Source: Cellulomonas soli
Lineage (GTDB): Bacteria; Actinomycetota; Actinomycetes; Actinomycetales; Cellulomonadaceae
DNA length: 64,000 bases
NCBI RefSeq assembly: GCF_013409305.1
Contig: NZ_JACBZJ010000001.1
Coordinates: 62,001 to 126,000 of the forward strand
Direction: 5' to 3'
Shown: in pieces, positions 38,362 through 49,650 of the stretch
Layout: the number at the start of each line of letters is the position of its first letter
Position numbering within the stretch: the stretch's first letter is position 1
The notes under the pieces: model-generated
Databases searched by the model: none
Told to the model about the DNA's origin: nothing
What the model saw: the letters and a program-made list of their open reading frames with translations, nothing else
Made by a program: the position numbers and the translations under genes

Positions 38362-38916
38362 GTGACCGAGACCGCCGACTTCCCGCCCGACCCCGAGCGC
38401 CCCGCCGGGTGGCTCAGCCCCGCGCAGATCGCCGCCGCCCGCACCCAGCTGCCGATCCTCTACGTGGACGCGATCCCGGTCCGGGTCGACGACTCCGGCG
38501 ACGTGGTCGAGGTCGGGCTGCTGCTGCGGGTGACCCCGGAGGGCGTGATGTCCCGCGCGCTCGTGTCCGGGCGGGTCATGTACCACGAGCGGATCCGGGA
38601 CGCGCTGCTGCGCCACATCGAGAAGGACCTCGGCCCGGTCGCCCTGCCGCAGATCCCGTCCTCACCCCAGCCGTTCACGGTGGCCGAGTACTTCCCCACC
38701 CCGGGCGTCACGCCGTACCACGACCCTCGCCAGCACGCGGTGTCGCTGGCCTACGTCGTGCCCGTCTCCGGGGACTGCCGCCCGCAGCACGACGCGATCG
38801 ACCTGGCGTGGCTGACTCCCGAGGAGGCGTGCGCCGAGCAGGTCCAGGTCGAGATGAACGGCGGCCAGGGGCTGCTGCTGCGCCAGGCGATGGGCTGGGT
38901 CGGCCGGCTGCCGTGA
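38362..38916 (+). CDS. DUF4916/NUDIX-like hydrolase family protein
   Basis: 184 residues. The strand pattern (LPILYVDAIPVRVDDSGDVVEVGLLLRV, ALVSGRVMYHERIRDALLRHI, AVSLAYVVPVSGDCRPQHDAIDLAWLTPEEA) is that of a NUDIX fold in the actinobacterial DUF4916 group. The standard NUDIX box G-x5-E-x7-REUxEE is not intact, so phosphohydrolase activity is doubtful. The GTG is preceded only by a TAGAAC box seven bases away, so translation is probably leaderless. Divergent from thioredoxin. Confidence 0.8.
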   Translation: MTETADFPPDPERPAGWLSPAQIAAARTQLPILYVDAIPVRVDDSGDVVEVGLLLRVTPEGVMSRALVSGRVMYHERIRDALLRHIEKDLGPVALPQIPSSPQPFTVAEYFPTPGVTPYHDPRQHAVSLAYVVPVSGDCRPQHDAIDLAWLTPEEACAEQVQVEMNGGQGLLLRQAMGWVGRLP

Positions 38917-38936
38917 CCGGACGCGCCGACGGCCCG

Positions 38937-40625
<1,689 letters not shown>

Positions 40626-40632
40626 CCCGTGC

Positions 40633-41253
40633 TCACCCGTGCAGCACGCGGACGACCACCGGCGTCAGCGCCCGGAAGGCCTGCCCCCGGTGGCTGATCG
40701 CGTGCTTCTCGTGGGACGTCAGCTCGGCGCAGGTCCGCCGCTCGCCCGCCGGGACCAGCACGGGGTCGTAGCCGAAGCCGTGCGTGCCGCGCGGCTCGGT
40801 GGCCAGCGTGCCGACCAGCTCGCCGGTCTCGACGTGCTCGAACCCGTCCGGGGTCACGAGCGCCGCGGCGCACACGAAGCGGGCGCCGCGGTGCGGGTCG
40901 CGGATGTCGGAGAGCTGGGCCAGCAGGAGCGCGAGGTTCGCGGCGTCGTCGCCGTGCCGACCCGACCAGCGGGCGGAGAAGATGCCGGGTGCACCACCGA
41001 GGACATCGACGCTCAGGCCCGAGTCGTCCGCCACGGCGGGCAGCCCGGTGGCCGCGGCGAGCGCCCGGGCCTTGAGCAGCGCGTTCTCGACGAAGGTCAG
41101 CCCGTCCTCGACGGGCTCGGGGGCGCCCAGGTCTCGCGCACCGACGACCTGCTCGGGCAGCAGGCCCGGCAGCGCGGGGACCAGGATCGCCCGCAGCTCG
41201 GCGATCTTGTGCGCGTTGTGCGTCGCCAGGACGAGCCGGGGAGCTGCGCTCAC
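40633..41253 (-). CDS. rdgB: XTP/dITP diphosphatase (RdgB/HAM1)
   Basis: 206 residues; hydrolyses non-canonical purine triphosphates (dITP, XTP) to keep them out of nucleic acids. Family landmarks: [19 protein letters not shown] at the N-terminus, [19 protein letters not shown] with the catalytic acidic residues, [13 protein letters not shown], and [17 protein letters not shown] with [10 protein letters not shown] at the end. GTG overlaps the rph stop (GTGA). The rph-rdgB coupling is widespread in actinobacteria. Confidence 0.95.
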   Translation of the reverse strand: MSAAPRLVLATHNAHKIAELRAILVPALPGLLPEQVVGARDLGAPEPVEDGLTFVENALLKARALAAATGLPAVADDSGLSVDVLGGAPGIFSARWSGRHGDDAANLALLLAQLSDIRDPHRGARFVCAAALVTPDGFEHVETGELVGTLATEPRGTHGFGYDPVLVPAGERRTCAELTSHEKHAISHRGQAFRALTPVVVRVLHG

Positions 41254-42041
41254 GCCGAGACCCCGGCACGCGTGGCCGAGCCGTCGGCTGCGGGCGCCGC
41301 GAGCGCAGCGGCCTGCAGCAGCGCGAGCTCGGCCGTGCCGGCCACCGCGAGGTCCAGCAGCGCGTCGAGCTCGGCGCGGTCGAACGGCGCGTGCTCGGCC
41401 GTGCCCTGCACCTCGACGAACGTGCCCGAACCGGTGACCACGACGTTCATGTCCGTGTCGGCCTTGACGTCCTCGACGTAGGGCAGGTCGAGCACGGGGA
41501 CGCCACCGACGACGCCGACGCTGATCGCCGACACCGAGTCCTTGAGCACCGTGCGCCCGGGCCGGACGATGCCCTTGGCCTTCGCCCAGGCGACCGCGTC
41601 CGCGAGCGCGACGTACGCGCCCGTGATCGAGGCGGTGCGGGTGCCCCCGTCGGCCTGCAGCACGTCGCAGTCGAGCACGATCGTGTTCTCGCCCAGGGCG
41701 GCGACGTCGACGACCGCGCGCAGCGAGCGACCGATCAGTCGGGAGATCTCGTGGGTGCGGCCGCCGATCTTGCCGCGCACGGACTCACGGTCCGAGCGGG
41801 TCGACGTGGCGCGCGGCAGCATCGAGTACTCGGCGGTGACCCAGCCCTCGCCCGAGCCCTTGCGCCAGCGCGGGACACCCTCGGTGAACGAGGCGACGCA
41901 GAGCACCTTGGTGCCGCCGAACTCGACGAGGACGCTGCCCTCGCCCGCCTCGAGGAATCCGCGGGTGATCGTGACGGGCCGCAGCTCGTCGGGCCGACGT
42001 CCGTCCGGGCGCGCCGAGGTGGTCGAGGTGTGGGAGGTCAT
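41250..42041 (-). CDS. rph: Ribonuclease PH
   Basis: 263 residues; phosphorolytic trimming of tRNA 3' ends. It shows [59 protein letters not shown], the [12 protein letters not shown] phosphate-site block and [20 protein letters not shown], ending with [22 protein letters not shown] further 25-residue alanine-rich tail is extra. The ATG at 42041 has a TAGGCT box nine bases upstream, suggesting its own near-leaderless promoter, although murI and the MBL gene lie just upstream in the same direction. Confidence 0.96.
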   Translation of the reverse strand: MTSHTSTTSARPDGRRPDELRPVTITRGFLEAGEGSVLVEFGGTKVLCVASFTEGVPRWRKGSGEGWVTAEYSMLPRATSTRSDRESVRGKIGGRTHEISRLIGRSLRAVVDVAALGENTIVLDCDVLQADGGTRTASITGAYVALADAVAWAKAKGIVRPGRTVLKDSVSAISVGVVGGVPVLDLPYVEDVKADTDMNVVVTGSGTFVEVQGTAEHAPFDRAELDALLDLAVAGTAELALLQAAALAAPAADGSATRAGVSA

Positions 42042-42110
42042 GACGACGAGCCTAACCGGGGCGCCCGTCCGACCCGGGCCGCGCGTGCCGTCCCCGAGGG
42101 CTGCGGCTGC

Positions 42111-42899
42111 TCAGAGCACGTGCACGGCGCCCGGGACCGCGAGCTCGACGGGCCCGGCGTAGACCTGCCGGGCCTCGGCGAGCGCCACCTGCGGGTCGTT
42201 CCACACGGGCAGGTGCGTGAGCACGAGCCGGCGCGCGGCTCCGCGCGTCGCCGCCTCACCGGCGCGCCTGCCGGTCAGGTGCACCCCGCGCAGGTGGTCG
42301 TCACGGCCCTCGACGTAGGCCGCCTCGGCGAGCAGCAGGTCGGCGTCGGCGGCCAACCGGTCGAGGCCCTCGCACGCGTCGGTGTCGCCCGTGTAGGCGA
42401 GCGTGACGGTCCGCGAGGGGTCGTCGTCGCCGGGACCGCTGACGCGCAGGCCGAACGCCGGGATGGGGTGCTCGACGCGCACGGGCTCCAGTGTGAGCGG
42501 TCCGACGACGACCGGCACGCCCTCCTGCCAGGTGTGCACGACGAACTGCTCGGTGGGGTCCGTCGCCGGGTCCTTGCCCGCGTACGCCGCGAGCCGGTCG
42601 CACGTGCCTTCGGGCCCCCACAGGTCCACGGGCGGGCACGGACCCTGCGGCCGGTACCGGCGCAGCACGTTGAGCACCACGAGGTCGGCCATGTGGTCGG
42701 CGTGCAGGTGCGAGATCGCGACGGCGTCGAGCGCGGTCGGGTCGGTGAGCGCCTGCAGCGGCCCCAGCGCACCGTTGCCCAGGTCCATCAGGACCGTCCA
42801 GGTGCGCCCCGCGGCGTCCTCGGCCTGGACCAGGTAGGCCGAGGCCGCCGAGTCGGCGCGCGGGAACGACCCGGCGCAACCGACGACGACGAGCCTCAT
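42111..42899 (-). CDS. MBL-fold hydrolase, Rv1339-type phosphodiesterase
   Basis: 262 residues. Metallo-beta-lactamase fold of the RNase Z/class II phosphodiesterase branch: the metal motif is [11 protein letters not shown] (H64, H66, D68, H69), a second aspartate lies in [11 protein letters not shown], and a late histidine in [11 protein letters not shown]. By position (between murI and rph) and sequence it matches mycobacterial Rv1339, described as an atypical cyclic-AMP phosphodiesterase; that function here is inference. Its ATG overlaps the murI stop (ATGA). Confidence 0.85.
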   Translation of the reverse strand: MRLVVVGCAGSFPRADSAASAYLVQAEDAAGRTWTVLMDLGNGALGPLQALTDPTALDAVAISHLHADHMADLVVLNVLRRYRPQGPCPPVDLWGPEGTCDRLAAYAGKDPATDPTEQFVVHTWQEGVPVVVGPLTLEPVRVEHPIPAFGLRVSGPGDDDPSRTVTLAYTGDTDACEGLDRLAADADLLLAEAAYVEGRDDHLRGVHLTGRRAGEAATRGAARRLVLTHLPVWNDPQVALAEARQVYAGPVELAVPGAVHVL

Positions 42900-43711
42900 C
42901 GCAGCGCCGCCCTCGTCTCGACCGCACCGACCTCGGGCCCGAGGAATCGGCGCGCGAGCGTCTGGAACGAGACCGGGTCACCCGTCGCAAGGAACCGGTG
43001 CTCGGGTGCTCCTGCCGCCGGGTCGCGCTCGAGGTCGTGCTTGACGAGCGTGCGGTAGACGTCCTTGGCCGTCTCCTCCGCGCTCGAGACGAGCGTGACC
43101 TCCTCGCCCATCACGTAGGAGATGACGCCGGTGAGCAGCGGGTAGTGCGTGCAGCCGAGCACGAGCGTGTCGACCCCGGCCTCACGCACCGGGTCGAGGT
43201 ACTCGTGCGCGACGGCCATGACCTCCGGGCCGGAGGTGATCCCGGCCTCGACCAGCTCGACGAACCGCGGGCACGCCCGGGTGACCAGCTCGACGCCGGG
43301 CGCGACGGCGAAAGCGTCGTCGTACGCCCGGGACTGCACGGTCGCCTTGGTGGCGATCACGCCGATCCGGCCCGTGCGGGTCGCGGCGACTGCGCGACGG
43401 GCGGCGGGCAGGATCACCTCGACGACGGGGATGCCGTGCCGCAGCGTGTACCGCTCGCGGGCGTCGCGGAGCATCGCGGCCGAGGCGGTGTTGCACGCGA
43501 TCACGAGCATCTTCACGCCCGCGTCCACGAGGTCGTCCATGACCTCGAGCGCGTGCGCGCGCACCGCGGCGAGCGGCTTGGTGCCGTACGGGGTGTTGAG
43601 CGTGTCACCGATGTAGAGCGTCGACTCCTGCGGGAGCTGGTCGAGCACCGCCCTGGCGACCGTGAGCCCCCCGACGCCGGAGTCGAAGATCCCGATGGGG
43701 GCGTCGTTCAC
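42896..43711 (-). CDS. murI: Glutamate racemase
   Basis: A 271-residue cofactor-independent racemase supplying D-glutamate for peptidoglycan. The two catalytic cysteines are C73 in [11 protein letters not shown] and the later one in [27 protein letters not shown] and [13 protein letters not shown] are typical. The frame runs on upstream, but homology and a GTG at 43711 with a TAGGCT box seven bases before it point to a leaderless start. First gene of the murI-MBL-rph-rdgB series. Confidence 0.95.
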   Translation of the reverse strand: MNDAPIGIFDSGVGGLTVARAVLDQLPQESTLYIGDTLNTPYGTKPLAAVRAHALEVMDDLVDAGVKMLVIACNTASAAMLRDARERYTLRHGIPVVEVILPAARRAVAATRTGRIGVIATKATVQSRAYDDAFAVAPGVELVTRACPRFVELVEAGITSGPEVMAVAHEYLDPVREAGVDTLVLGCTHYPLLTGVISYVMGEEVTLVSSAEETAKDVYRTLVKHDLERDPAAGAPEHRFLATGDPVSFQTLARRFLGPEVGAVETRAALR

Positions 43712-43721
43712 GTCGCCGAGC

Positions 43722-44489
43722 CTAGCTGCTGGTGGAACCGCCCCGGCCGGACCTGCGGTGTGAGCCACGCCGCAGGTCCTCGAGCATGAGCTCGACGAGG
43801 GACTCCTGCAGCAGGCCCAGCGCGCCGTAGACGGAGACCAGGTAGCGGCGCACCGCGCGCTCGTCGTCCGCGGTCCCGTCCGTCGTCGAGTCGCCCGCCC
43901 AGTCCGCCGTCGCGTCGTCCTCCGCGCCGGACACGGCCCGGTCGTGCTCGTCGTCGAGCACGTCGTAGAGCGTGTCCGCGTCCTCGTCGGTCCGCACGTC
44001 GAGCCGTTCGGCCAGCACCAGGCGCACGTCCGTGAGCGTCGCGACGACCTCCTGCGCACGTCCCGCGGGGACCACGAGGGCGTCGTCGTCCGGGCCCGTG
44101 CTCGGCGTCGTGACCAGGTCCCAGAGCACCGCGAGCCGGGCGACCTTCCCCGCGCGCAGGTCGTCCTCCGTCAGGCGGCGGAACTCGGCCGCGACCTCCT
44201 CGTCGTCGCGTGAGGCGTCGGGGAGGAGCCGACGCACGGCACCGTCCCGGGGTCGTTCGACCGGCCCCGTGCGCAGCCGCAGCGCAGGCCCCGCCCGGTC
44301 TTCGCGCACGGGCCACTGCGGCGTGCCGTCGACCCCCCGGGGCACTCCCAGCAGCTCGGCGACGTCGGCGGCGAGCACCGCGAGCAGCGCCCGCTCGGCC
44401 CGGTCGACCCGGGCGACGTACCCGACCTCAGGACGGGTGGCGCCATCGGCACCGACCGCCGGGGCGTCCGAGCGCTCGAAGGCCCGCAT
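43722..44489 (-). CDS. DUF2017 domain protein
   Basis: 255 residues. The actinobacteria-specific family always found beside clpS; function unknown. Recognisable parts are [17 protein letters not shown], the [21 protein letters not shown] segment, VLWDLVTTP, and [20 protein letters not shown] near the middle, followed by an acidic low-complexity insert and [17 protein letters not shown]. The start ATG shares a base with the clpS stop (TGATG), so the two are coupled; a role in ClpS/ClpC-dependent proteolysis is only inferred from this linkage. Confidence 0.88.
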   Translation of the reverse strand: MRAFERSDAPAVGADGATRPEVGYVARVDRAERALLAVLAADVAELLGVPRGVDGTPQWPVREDRAGPALRLRTGPVERPRDGAVRRLLPDASRDDEEVAAEFRRLTEDDLRAGKVARLAVLWDLVTTPSTGPDDDALVVPAGRAQEVVATLTDVRLVLAERLDVRTDEDADTLYDVLDDEHDRAVSGAEDDATADWAGDSTTDGTADDERAVRRYLVSVYGALGLLQESLVELMLEDLRRGSHRRSGRGGSTSS

Positions 44490-44779
44490 CAGTCGCCCGA
44501 ACGCTGCATCGTGGCCCACAGCCCGAACCCGTGCATGGCCTGCACGTCGACCTCCATCGCCTCCCGGTTGCCCGTCGAGACGACCGCCCGGCCCTCCTCG
44601 TGCACCTGGCGCATGAGCCGGTGCGCGCGTTCGGCCGGGTAGCCGAAGTAGCTCTCGAAGACGTAGGTCACGTAGGTCATGAGGTTGACCGGGTCGTTCC
44701 ACACGATCGCGACCCACGGGTCGGCCGTCGAGGTCGACGCCGCCTGCTCAGCGGTCTCCTCGGGAGCGATGGCGGGCAC
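44489..44779 (-). CDS. clpS: ATP-dependent Clp protease adaptor ClpS
   Basis: 96 residues; delivers N-degron substrates to ClpAP/ClpCP. The core is [20 protein letters not shown], with the Asn-Asp pair (N-D in WNDP) that recognises the N-terminal residue, the methionine gatekeeper in LMTYV, and the [20 protein letters not shown] strand that docks on ClpC. The GTG at 44779 has a TAGAGT box six bases upstream, indicating leaderless translation. Divergent from pncB, as in mycobacteria. Confidence 0.94.
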   Translation of the reverse strand: MPAIAPEETAEQAASTSTADPWVAIVWNDPVNLMTYVTYVFESYFGYPAERAHRLMRQVHEEGRAVVSTGNREAMEVDVQAMHGFGLWATMQRSGD

Positions 44780-44866
44780 CCGTCCACTCTAGGCGCGGCC
44801 CCTGCGGCCCACCGCGCGGGGCGACCTGCGCGGTGAGGGATCGACGCGAGGTCCTACGGTGTCGGC

Positions 44867-46228
44867 ATGCCCTTGTCCTCACCGACCGGCCACCGCCCGG
44901 CGTCCCCCTCGACCGCACTGCTGACCGACCGCTACGAGCTCACGATGCTGCAGGCGGCGCTCGCCGACGGCACCGCGGACCGCCGCTGCGTGTTCGAGGT
45001 GTTCACCCGTCGGCTCCCCGCCGGCCGCCGGTACGGGGTGCTGGCCGGCACCGGACGGTTCCTGGAGGAGCTCGAGGACTTCCGGTTCGGTCCGGCCGAG
45101 CTCGAGTGGCTCTCGAACGAGGGTGTCGTCGACGACCGCACGCTGGACTTCCTCGCCGCCTTCCGGTTCTCCGGCTCGATCACCGGGTACGCCGAGGGTG
45201 AGGTGTTCTTCCCGCTGTCCCCGGTCGTGGTCGTCGAGGGCTCGTTCGCCGAGGCGGTGCTCCTCGAGACGCTGCTGCTCTCGACGCTGAACTACGACTC
45301 GGCCGTCGCCTCGGCCGCCTCGCGCATGACGAGCGCGGCGATCGGCCGCCCGTGCCTGGAGATGGGTGCGCGCCGCGCGCACGAGGACGCCGCGGTGGCC
45401 GCAGCCCGCGCCGCCGTGGTCGCCGGCTTCGCCGGCACCTCCAACCTGGAGGCGGGGCGACGCTACGGGCTGAGCACGATCGGCACGGCCGCGCACGCCT
45501 TCACGCTGCTGCACGACGACGAGCTGTCGGCGTTCCGCGCCCAGGTCGCGGCGCAGGGCACGGGCACGACGCTGCTCGTCGACACCTACGACGTGCGGCG
45601 CGGGGTCGAGAACGCGCTCGCCGTCGCCGGGACCGAGCTGGGTGCCGTCCGGCTCGACTCCGGGGACCTGACGCTGCTGGCCTCCGAGGTCCGGGCGCAG
45701 CTCGACGCCGCGGGGGCCCGGAGCACCCGCATCACGGTGACCTCGGACCTGGACGAGCACGCGATCGCAGGCCTGGCGGCGGCTCCGGTGGATGCGTACG
45801 GCGTCGGGACGTCGCTGGTCACCGGGTCGGGGGCACCGACCTGCGGGATGGTCTACAAGATGGTCGCTCGCGAGGACGCCCACGGCGTGCTGCAGCCGGT
45901 GGCGAAGGTCTCCCGGGCGAAGGCAAGCGTGGGTGGCCGCAAGTCGGCGGCGCGGCGGATCGGGACGGACGGCCGGGCGGTCGAGGAGGTGCTCGTCGCA
46001 GGGCCCGACGAGGCGGTGCGCGGCTGGCGGGCGACGGAGCCCGACCTGCGGGGGCTGCACGTCCCCCTGGTGGTCGACGGCGAGGTGGACCCCCGGTGGA
46101 CCGGCGCGGAGGGTGTGCGGACCGCGGTTGCGCGGCACCGGTCGTCCCGGGACGAGCTCCCGCGCGGGGCCCGACGCCTGTCGGCGGACGAGGCCGCCCT
46201 GCCGACGGTGACCGTGCGGCTCGACTGA
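44867..46228 (+). CDS. pncB: Nicotinate phosphoribosyltransferase
   Basis: 453 residues; converts nicotinate and PRPP to nicotinate mononucleotide for NAD synthesis. Family segments are TDRYELTMLQAAL at the N-terminus, the RRAHEDAAVAAARAAVVAGF region with the phosphorylatable histidine area, STIGTAAHAFTLLHDDE, LVDTYDVRRG, VRLDSGDLTLLA and YGVGTSLVTGSGAPTCGMVYK. ATG start with a TACGGT box eight bases upstream, leaderless-like. Its last codons form one arm of a long palindrome. Confidence 0.95.
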   Translation: MPLSSPTGHRPASPSTALLTDRYELTMLQAALADGTADRRCVFEVFTRRLPAGRRYGVLAGTGRFLEELEDFRFGPAELEWLSNEGVVDDRTLDFLAAFRFSGSITGYAEGEVFFPLSPVVVVEGSFAEAVLLETLLLSTLNYDSAVASAASRMTSAAIGRPCLEMGARRAHEDAAVAAARAAVVAGFAGTSNLEAGRRYGLSTIGTAAHAFTLLHDDELSAFRAQVAAQGTGTTLLVDTYDVRRGVENALAVAGTELGAVRLDSGDLTLLASEVRAQLDAAGARSTRITVTSDLDEHAIAGLAAAPVDAYGVGTSLVTGSGAPTCGMVYKMVAREDAHGVLQPVAKVSRAKASVGGRKSAARRIGTDGRAVEEVLVAGPDEAVRGWRATEPDLRGLHVPLVVDGEVDPRWTGAEGVRTAVARHRSSRDELPRGARRLSADEAALPTVTVRLD

Positions 46229-46257
46229 GTCGAGCGGGTCGCACGGTCACCGTCGGC
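46201..46257. terminator. Long palindrome at the end of pncB
   Basis: An 18-base arm GCCGACGGTGACCGTGCG at 46201-46218 is matched exactly by its complement at 46240-46257; the loop contains a second inverted repeat (GCTCGACTGAGTCGAGC). The left arm is inside pncB coding sequence and the stop codon lies in the loop. It can terminate both pncB and the convergent small membrane protein gene. Confidence 0.75.
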
Positions 46258-46267
46258 TGGCCGCACG

Positions 46268-46423
46268 CTAGACGCGCGACCGGCCTCGGCCGACCAGTCC
46301 GAGGATCAGGCTGACCACGAGGACCGCGACACCGATCCAGATGAGGAACTGCCCGATCGAGGTGGCGACGCCGAGCACGACGAGCACGACGCCGACGAGG
46401 ATGAGGACGAGCCAGCTGGGCAT
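46268..46423 (-). CDS. 51-residue membrane protein
   Basis: MPSWLVLILVGVVLVVLGVA and a second helix LIWIGVAVLVVSLILGLVG separated by a short TSIGQF turn, ending in RGRSRV. It belongs to the small two-helix hydrophobic proteins widespread in actinobacteria; function unknown. AAAGGGG precedes ATG 46423. Between it and the helicase gene on the same strand are 218 bases with no gene that I can see. Confidence 0.75.
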   Translation of the reverse strand: MPSWLVLILVGVVLVVLGVATSIGQFLIWIGVAVLVVSLILGLVGRGRSRV

Positions 46424-46641
46424 GGTGAGCCCCTTTCGTTCCGGTCCGCCGCCGGGATCTCCAGCGGCGTCCCCCCATCTCGATCCTGTGGGGCTGCGGC
46501 GCACGAAGTCCAACCGGGACGACCGAGTTGCGCCACCACCACGTCGTGTTATCCACGCCCGCGGCGCGATCGCCTGACCTGCGAGGACGCGGCCGATCAC
46601 CCCGCTCCGACGGATTTGTCACCGTCCACGGGACGAGACGA

Positions 46642-48462
46642 TCAGGTCCGACCGACGAACCATCCGCGCAGGAGGTCGACCCGTGCGGTCAGCTGCTCGG
46701 GGTCGGCCAGGGCGACCTCCGGGCCACCGCAGCGGCGGCGCAGCTCAGAGTGCACGGTGGCGTGCGGCTGCCCGCTGCGCCGCGACCACGCACCGACCAG
46801 CTGCGACAGCTCCTTGCGCAGCTCGGCCTGCCGCCGGTGGTCCATGGCAGGCACGGCGGCGACCTCGGCTGCCTTCGCCCGGCGACGGTTGGACAGCTGG
46901 TCGGCCTGGCGCTGCTTGAGCAGCGTCGAGACCTGGTCGACGTCGAGCAGGCCGGGAAGCCCCAGGAAGTCGAGCTCCTCGTCGGAGCCCACCTCGGCGC
47001 CGGTGCCGAACTCGCCGCCGTCGAACAGGACGCGGTCGAACTCGGCCTGCGCCTCGAGGGCCTCGAACGAGCCCTGGATGCCGTCCGGGCCGACCGCGTC
47101 GGGTCCGTTGCGCTCGGAGTTCGCCGCCGCGAGCAGCGCGTCCTCCGGGTTGTAGCCCTCGCCCTGCTCCTCGCCGGTCTTGGGCCGGTCGAGGGCGTGG
47201 TCGCGCTCGAGCTCCATGGTGTTGGCCAGCGCGAGCAGCTGCGGCACGCTCGGCAGGAACACCGAGGCAGTCTCGCCGCGGCGGCGTGCGCGCACGAACC
47301 GACCCACGGCCTGCGCGAAGAACAGCGGGGTGGCGGTGCTCGTGGCGTAGACGCCCACCGCGAGCCGTGGCACGTCGACGCCCTCGGACACCATGCGGAC
47401 CGCGACGAGCCAGCGCGACTCACCCGCGGAGAACTCGTCGATCCGGTCGCTGGCCCCGTCGTCGTCGGACAGCACGACGGTCGGCGACTGCCCCGTCAGA
47501 CGCGCCAGGTGACCCGCGTAGGCGCGCGCATCGGTCTGGTCGGTCGCGATCACCATCGCACCCGCGTCGGGCACGGTCCGCCGCACCTCGGTGAGGCGAC
47601 GGTCGGCGGCCGCGAGCACGCTGGGCACCCACTCACCGTTCGGGTCCAGCGCCGTACGCCAGGCTTGCGACGTCATGTCCTTGGTGAGCGGCTCGCCGAG
47701 GCGGGCGGAGATCTCGTCGCCGGCCTTCGTGCGCCACCGCATCGAGCCGGAGTACGACAGGAAGATCACCGGCCGCACGACGTGGTCGCGCAGGGCGTCG
47801 CCGTAGCCGTAGGAGAAGTCGGCCAGCGAGCGCCGGATCCCCTCCCGGTCCGGCGCGTACTCGACGAACGGGATCGCCGCGGTGTCCGACCGGAACGGCG
47901 TCCCCGTCAGCGACAGGCGGCGGGTGGCCCCCTCGAACGCCTCCCGCACGGCGTCACCCCAGGACAGCGCGTCGCCGCCGTGGTGCACCTCGTCGAGGAT
48001 CACGAGCGTCGGTGCGGCCTGCGTGCGTGCCGCGTGCAGCGCGGGCTTGCTCGCCACCTGCGCGTAGGTCACCGCGACACCGTCGAACCCGTGGCCGTGC
48101 CGACCCTGGGCGTTGCTGAAGTTCGGGTCGAGCGTGATGCCCACCCGTGCGGCCGCATCGGCCCACTGCCGCTTGAGGTGCTCGGTGGGAGCCACGACGG
48201 TCACCCGACGCACGATGCGCGCCTCGAGCAGCTCGGTGGCGATGCGCAGCGCGAAGGTCGTCTTGCCCGCACCCGGGGTGGCCACGGCGAGGAAGTCCCG
48301 CGGCGAACGCGCCCGGTAGAGCTCGAGCGCCTCGGCCTGCCACGCACGCAGACGCCCGGCGGTCCCCCACGGCGCACGTGAGGGGAACGCCGGCGGCAGG
48401 TTCGATGCCGCAGACGTCGAGGCGTGGGTCGTGGTGGTGGACGGGCGCGGGGCCGGGCTCAC
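46642..48462 (-). CDS. DEAD/DEAH-box superfamily 2 helicase
   Basis: 606 residues. SF2 core: Q/Walker A region LRAWQAEALELYRARSPRDF with ATPGAGKTTFA, motif II DEVHHG, motif III LTGTPFRSD, and motif VI in FAQAVGRFVRARRRGE, preceded by the MVSEGVDVPRLAVGVYATST strand of motif V. It is closest to the RAD25/UvrB-like helicases found beside DUF3039 in actinobacteria; nucleic-acid substrate unknown. The C-terminal 200 residues are helical and specific to this group. GTG 48462 overlaps the DUF3039 stop (GTGA); the longer open frame upstream is rejected on that basis. Confidence 0.88.
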   Translation of the reverse strand: MSPAPRPSTTTTHASTSAASNLPPAFPSRAPWGTAGRLRAWQAEALELYRARSPRDFLAVATPGAGKTTFALRIATELLEARIVRRVTVVAPTEHLKRQWADAAARVGITLDPNFSNAQGRHGHGFDGVAVTYAQVASKPALHAARTQAAPTLVILDEVHHGGDALSWGDAVREAFEGATRRLSLTGTPFRSDTAAIPFVEYAPDREGIRRSLADFSYGYGDALRDHVVRPVIFLSYSGSMRWRTKAGDEISARLGEPLTKDMTSQAWRTALDPNGEWVPSVLAAADRRLTEVRRTVPDAGAMVIATDQTDARAYAGHLARLTGQSPTVVLSDDDGASDRIDEFSAGESRWLVAVRMVSEGVDVPRLAVGVYATSTATPLFFAQAVGRFVRARRRGETASVFLPSVPQLLALANTMELERDHALDRPKTGEEQGEGYNPEDALLAAANSERNGPDAVGPDGIQGSFEALEAQAEFDRVLFDGGEFGTGAEVGSDEELDFLGLPGLLDVDQVSTLLKQRQADQLSNRRRAKAAEVAAVPAMDHRRQAELRKELSQLVGAWSRRSGQPHATVHSELRRRCGGPEVALADPEQLTARVDLLRGWFVGRT

Positions 48463-48833
48463 TTCCCGCCCGAGGAGCCGCGGCCGAAGCCGCTCCAGCC
48501 GCGTCGACCCGAACCGCCACCGGAACCCCCGGAGTCGTCGCCGTCCTGCGGTGCGCGCAGACCCTCGTAGATCTCCTTGCAGACCGGGCAGACCGGGAAC
48601 TTGTTGGGGTCCCGTCCCGGCACCCACACCTTGCCGCAGAGCGCGATCACCGGCTTGCCGGACAGCGCCGACTCGGTGATCTTCTCCTTGCGCACGTAGT
48701 GCGCGAAGCGCTCGTGGTCGCCCGGCTCGAGCTCCTCGTGGGCCTCGGTGCGCTCCAGGACGCTGGTCGAGGTGCCCTGGTCCGGGCCTGACGGGTCGTC
48801 GGGTCCGGTGCTCGGCGGGAACGGCTCACTCAT
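48459..48833 (-). CDS. DUF3039 protein, probable zinc-binding
   Basis: 124 residues. The conserved core HERFAHYVRKEKITESALSG leads into ALCGKVWVPGRDPNKFPVCP with cysteines 66, 82 and 85, a likely zinc ribbon together with a histidine. The tail is Gly/Ser/Arg-rich and disordered. ATG 48833. It is translationally coupled to the helicase gene and so probably works with it, perhaps in RNA or DNA metabolism; this is inferred from linkage only. Confidence 0.85.
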   Translation of the reverse strand: MSEPFPPSTGPDDPSGPDQGTSTSVLERTEAHEELEPGDHERFAHYVRKEKITESALSGKPVIALCGKVWVPGRDPNKFPVCPVCKEIYEGLRAPQDGDDSGGSGGGSGRRGWSGFGRGSSGGK

Positions 48834-48867
48834 GGCGGGGAGTCTACGTCGGGGGTCCGACGAGTCG

Positions 48868-49650
48868 TCAGATCGTCTGCCACCGGGGTTTCGCGTCGAA
48901 CGTCTCGCGGTAGTACCCGGCCAGCTGCAGGCGGCTCGCCGCGGCCTCGTCGACCAGGACGGTCACGTGCGGGTGGTGCTGCAGGATCGTGGCGGGCCAC
49001 AGAGCGCTGACCGGGCCCTCGACGAGCTGGTGCACCGCCTCCGCCTTGCCCCGACCGGAGGCCAGCAGCACCAGGTGCCGGGCGGCCATGATCGTGCCCA
49101 GACCCTGCGTGAGGCAGTGCTGCGGCACCGCGTCGACGTCGCCCCCGAAGAACCGGGCGTTGTCCACCCGGGTCTGGTGGGTCAGCGTCTTGATCCGTGT
49201 CCGCGACGCGAACGACGAGCCCGGCTCGTTGAACGCCACGTGGCCGTCCGTGCCGATGCCCAGCAGCTGCAGGTCCACACCGCCGGCGTCCACGATCGCC
49301 TGCTCGTAGGCCGCGCACGCGGCCGGCAGGTCCGCGGCCAGGCCGTCCGGCCCGCGCACGGAGCCGGGAGCCAGGTCGACGCGGCCGGCCAGCTCGGTCT
49401 CGATGACGTTGCGGTACCGCTCCGGGTGGTCGACCGGCAGACCGACGTACTCGTCGAGCATGAACGCCCGGGCCTGCGCGAAGGACAGGCCCTCCTGCTC
49501 GTGCCGGCGCACCAGCTCGTCGTACACGGCGAGCGGGCTGGACCCGGTCGCCAGGCCGAGCACGGCGTCCGGGCGTGCGCGCAGCAGGCGCTCGATCGCG
49601 TCGGCAGCCAGTCGCGCCAGCTCGGGGACCCCCGCGATGACGACCTCCAT
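48868..49650 (-). CDS. nagB: Glucosamine-6-phosphate deaminase
   Basis: 260 residues; converts GlcN-6-P to fructose-6-P and ammonia. Visible are GLATGSSPLAVYDELVR (phosphate site), the catalytic D66 in MLDEYVGLPVDHPERY, GIGTDGHVAFNEPGSSF, and VDNARFFGGDVDAVP. The allosteric-site residues of the E. coli hexamer are not obvious. ATG overlaps the ROK kinase stop (TGATG). Last gene of the amino-sugar operon; no nagA lies next to it, so deacetylation of GlcNAc-6-P must rely on an enzyme encoded elsewhere. Confidence 0.95.
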   Translation of the reverse strand: MEVVIAGVPELARLAADAIERLLRARPDAVLGLATGSSPLAVYDELVRRHEQEGLSFAQARAFMLDEYVGLPVDHPERYRNVIETELAGRVDLAPGSVRGPDGLAADLPAACAAYEQAIVDAGGVDLQLLGIGTDGHVAFNEPGSSFASRTRIKTLTHQTRVDNARFFGGDVDAVPQHCLTQGLGTIMAARHLVLLASGRGKAEAVHQLVEGPVSALWPATILQHHPHVTVLVDEAAASRLQLAGYYRETFDAKPRWQTI

